A program made the position numbers and the translations under genes. Positions 13,819 through 14,370 of a stretch of 14,370 bases of DNA are shown here, piece after piece. Where the stretch lies: the NCBI GenBank assembly GCA_031554275.1, contig JAVBKB010000209.1, positions 1-14,370 on the forward strand, given 5' to 3'. Every line of letters begins with the position of its first letter. The stretch's first letter is position 1. The notes below the pieces were generated by a model. The model ran no database searches. It was not told where the DNA came from and saw only the letters and a program-made list of their open reading frames with translations. Origin of the DNA: JAVBKB01 sp031554275 (lineage in GTDB: Bacteria > Bacillota > Bacilli > JARBTR01).

Positions 13819-14370
13819 CTACACAATAAATCGCTTCACCCTTACTAAAACGGTTATTGCTGATATTGCGAAAATCATGCTGAACCAATCATTAGTAGTG
13901 TTGTCACTAGTCTCAGGAACGTCTTCTGGAGGGACTTGTTCATATTGAAACAGTCGCTCCCCTAAATCTAGTCCAAGGATATTAACCGTATAGCTTGTAG
14001 GTGTTGGGTTCTTCCACTCAGGCAAATGATCGGGGGCAGTTACAATAAGTTGTGCACTTGTTCCGTTTGCGATAGTACTTCCGTCTGCTGTAGAACTGAG
14101 TATCGTTGAGCCATCTAAATCAAAAGCCACTCTGAATGAGCCAGCAACTTGAATAGATGGATAAACAACAACACTATTATCGTCTTTCCAAACACCTTTT
14201 GTTGTGAGATTAGATTGTACGTAAATATTATCAATCATGATGGATTTGACAATTGACGCGGCAGGAATGCCACTTGTATAAACATTTGCCCGATACCAGT
14301 ACTTCGCATTTTTGTCTACACTATGTATCATCGTTTGATTCGTCTCACTAGTTCCAGGATCAACGAGACT
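13819..14370 (-). CDS. C-terminal part of a surface protein with a sorting-like tail
   Basis: The frame is open from the right edge to the TAG at 13819-13821, giving 183 visible residues; an internal Met at 14331 is probably not the start, because the frame continues upstream of it without a stop and the N terminus lies outside the window. The visible part is rich in Thr, Ser, Asn, Val and Ile, as in extracellular beta-sandwich proteins. The last 33 residues are VPETS-DNTTND, a hydrophobic stretch WFSMIFAISAITVLV, then VRVKRFIV with basic residues. That order (pentapeptide, hydrophobic helix, positive tail) is the layout of a sortase signal, although the motif differs from LPXTG. A plain C-terminal membrane anchor is the alternative. 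I do not recognise the family. The gene ends at its own terminator. Confidence 0.8.
   Translation of the reverse strand, partial: SLVDPGTSETNQTMIHSVDKNAKYWYRANVYTSGIPAASIVKSIMIDNIYVQSNLTTKGVWKDDNSVVVYPSIQVAGSFRVAFDLDGSTILSSTADGSTIANGTSAQLIVTAPDHLPEWKNPTPTSYTVNILGLDLGERLFQYEQVPPEDVPETSDNTTNDWFSMIFAISAITVLVRVKRFIV

Noticed and set aside
13633..13848. Plus-strand frame of 71 codons in the cysK upstream region
   Set aside because: It has no ribosome binding site, runs through the strong terminator at 13701-13744 and overlaps the end of the surface protein gene.
1..14370. CRISPR arrays, tRNA or rRNA genes, prophage or transposase genes, toxin-antitoxin pairs
   Set aside because: None is visible; all long frames on both strands belong to the genes listed or are shadows of them.

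Overview
This window looks like chromosome of a low-GC Gram-positive bacterium of the order Bacillales. The evidence is the block yqeG-yqeH-aroE-yqeI-nadD-yqeK-rsfS, which is conserved in Bacillus and relatives, together with strong Shine-Dalgarno sequences and U-rich intrinsic terminators. The psd and divergent pssA genes beside this block suggest the Planococcaceae/Lysinibacillus side of the order; that is an inference from memory of gene neighbourhoods, not a measurement.

Layout. (1) 1-86: start of a small gene running off the left edge (probably DUF6157 family). (2) 87-564: intergenic DNA with a long-stem hairpin repeat and a second, unrelated hairpin. (3) 565-5753: a minus-strand four-gene module in transcription order: OmpR-type response regulator, sensor histidine kinase, ABC ATPase and a duplicated FtsX-type permease. 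(4) 5754-6314: intergenic DNA with a candidate promoter for the module, a second copy of the hairpin repeat and the terminator of the next operon. (5) 6315-11463: minus-strand operon psd-yqeG-yqeH-aroE-yqeI-nadD-yqeK-rsfS. (6) 11564-12091: pssA on the plus strand, divergent from psd. (7) 12327-13244: cysK on the minus strand, convergent with pssA; a two-way terminator and a decayed Bacillaceae intergenic repeat lie between them. (8) 13245-13818: about 570 bases with the cysK promoter, an inverted-repeat element of 142 bases and the terminator of the last gene. (9) 13819-14370: C-terminal part of a surface protein with a sorting-signal-like tail.

How the genes fit together. PssA and Psd make phosphatidylserine and then phosphatidylethanolamine. 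YqeG, YqeH, YqeI and RsfS belong to or surround ribosome assembly and silencing. AroE is a shikimate pathway step, NadD makes NAD and YqeK hydrolyses dinucleoside polyphosphates. The tight overlaps (GTGA, ATGA) indicate one transcript. The module at 565-5753 reads as a self-regulated sensing and efflux/response unit, with direct repeats in 11-base phase upstream of its ABC genes.

No clearly new enzymatic system is visible. The observations most worth checking are the two hairpin repeats that bracket the sensor/ABC module, the phased repeats before the ATPase gene, a MerR-like promoter geometry before rsfS, a VPETS sorting-like motif in the last gene, and three families of structured intergenic repeat.
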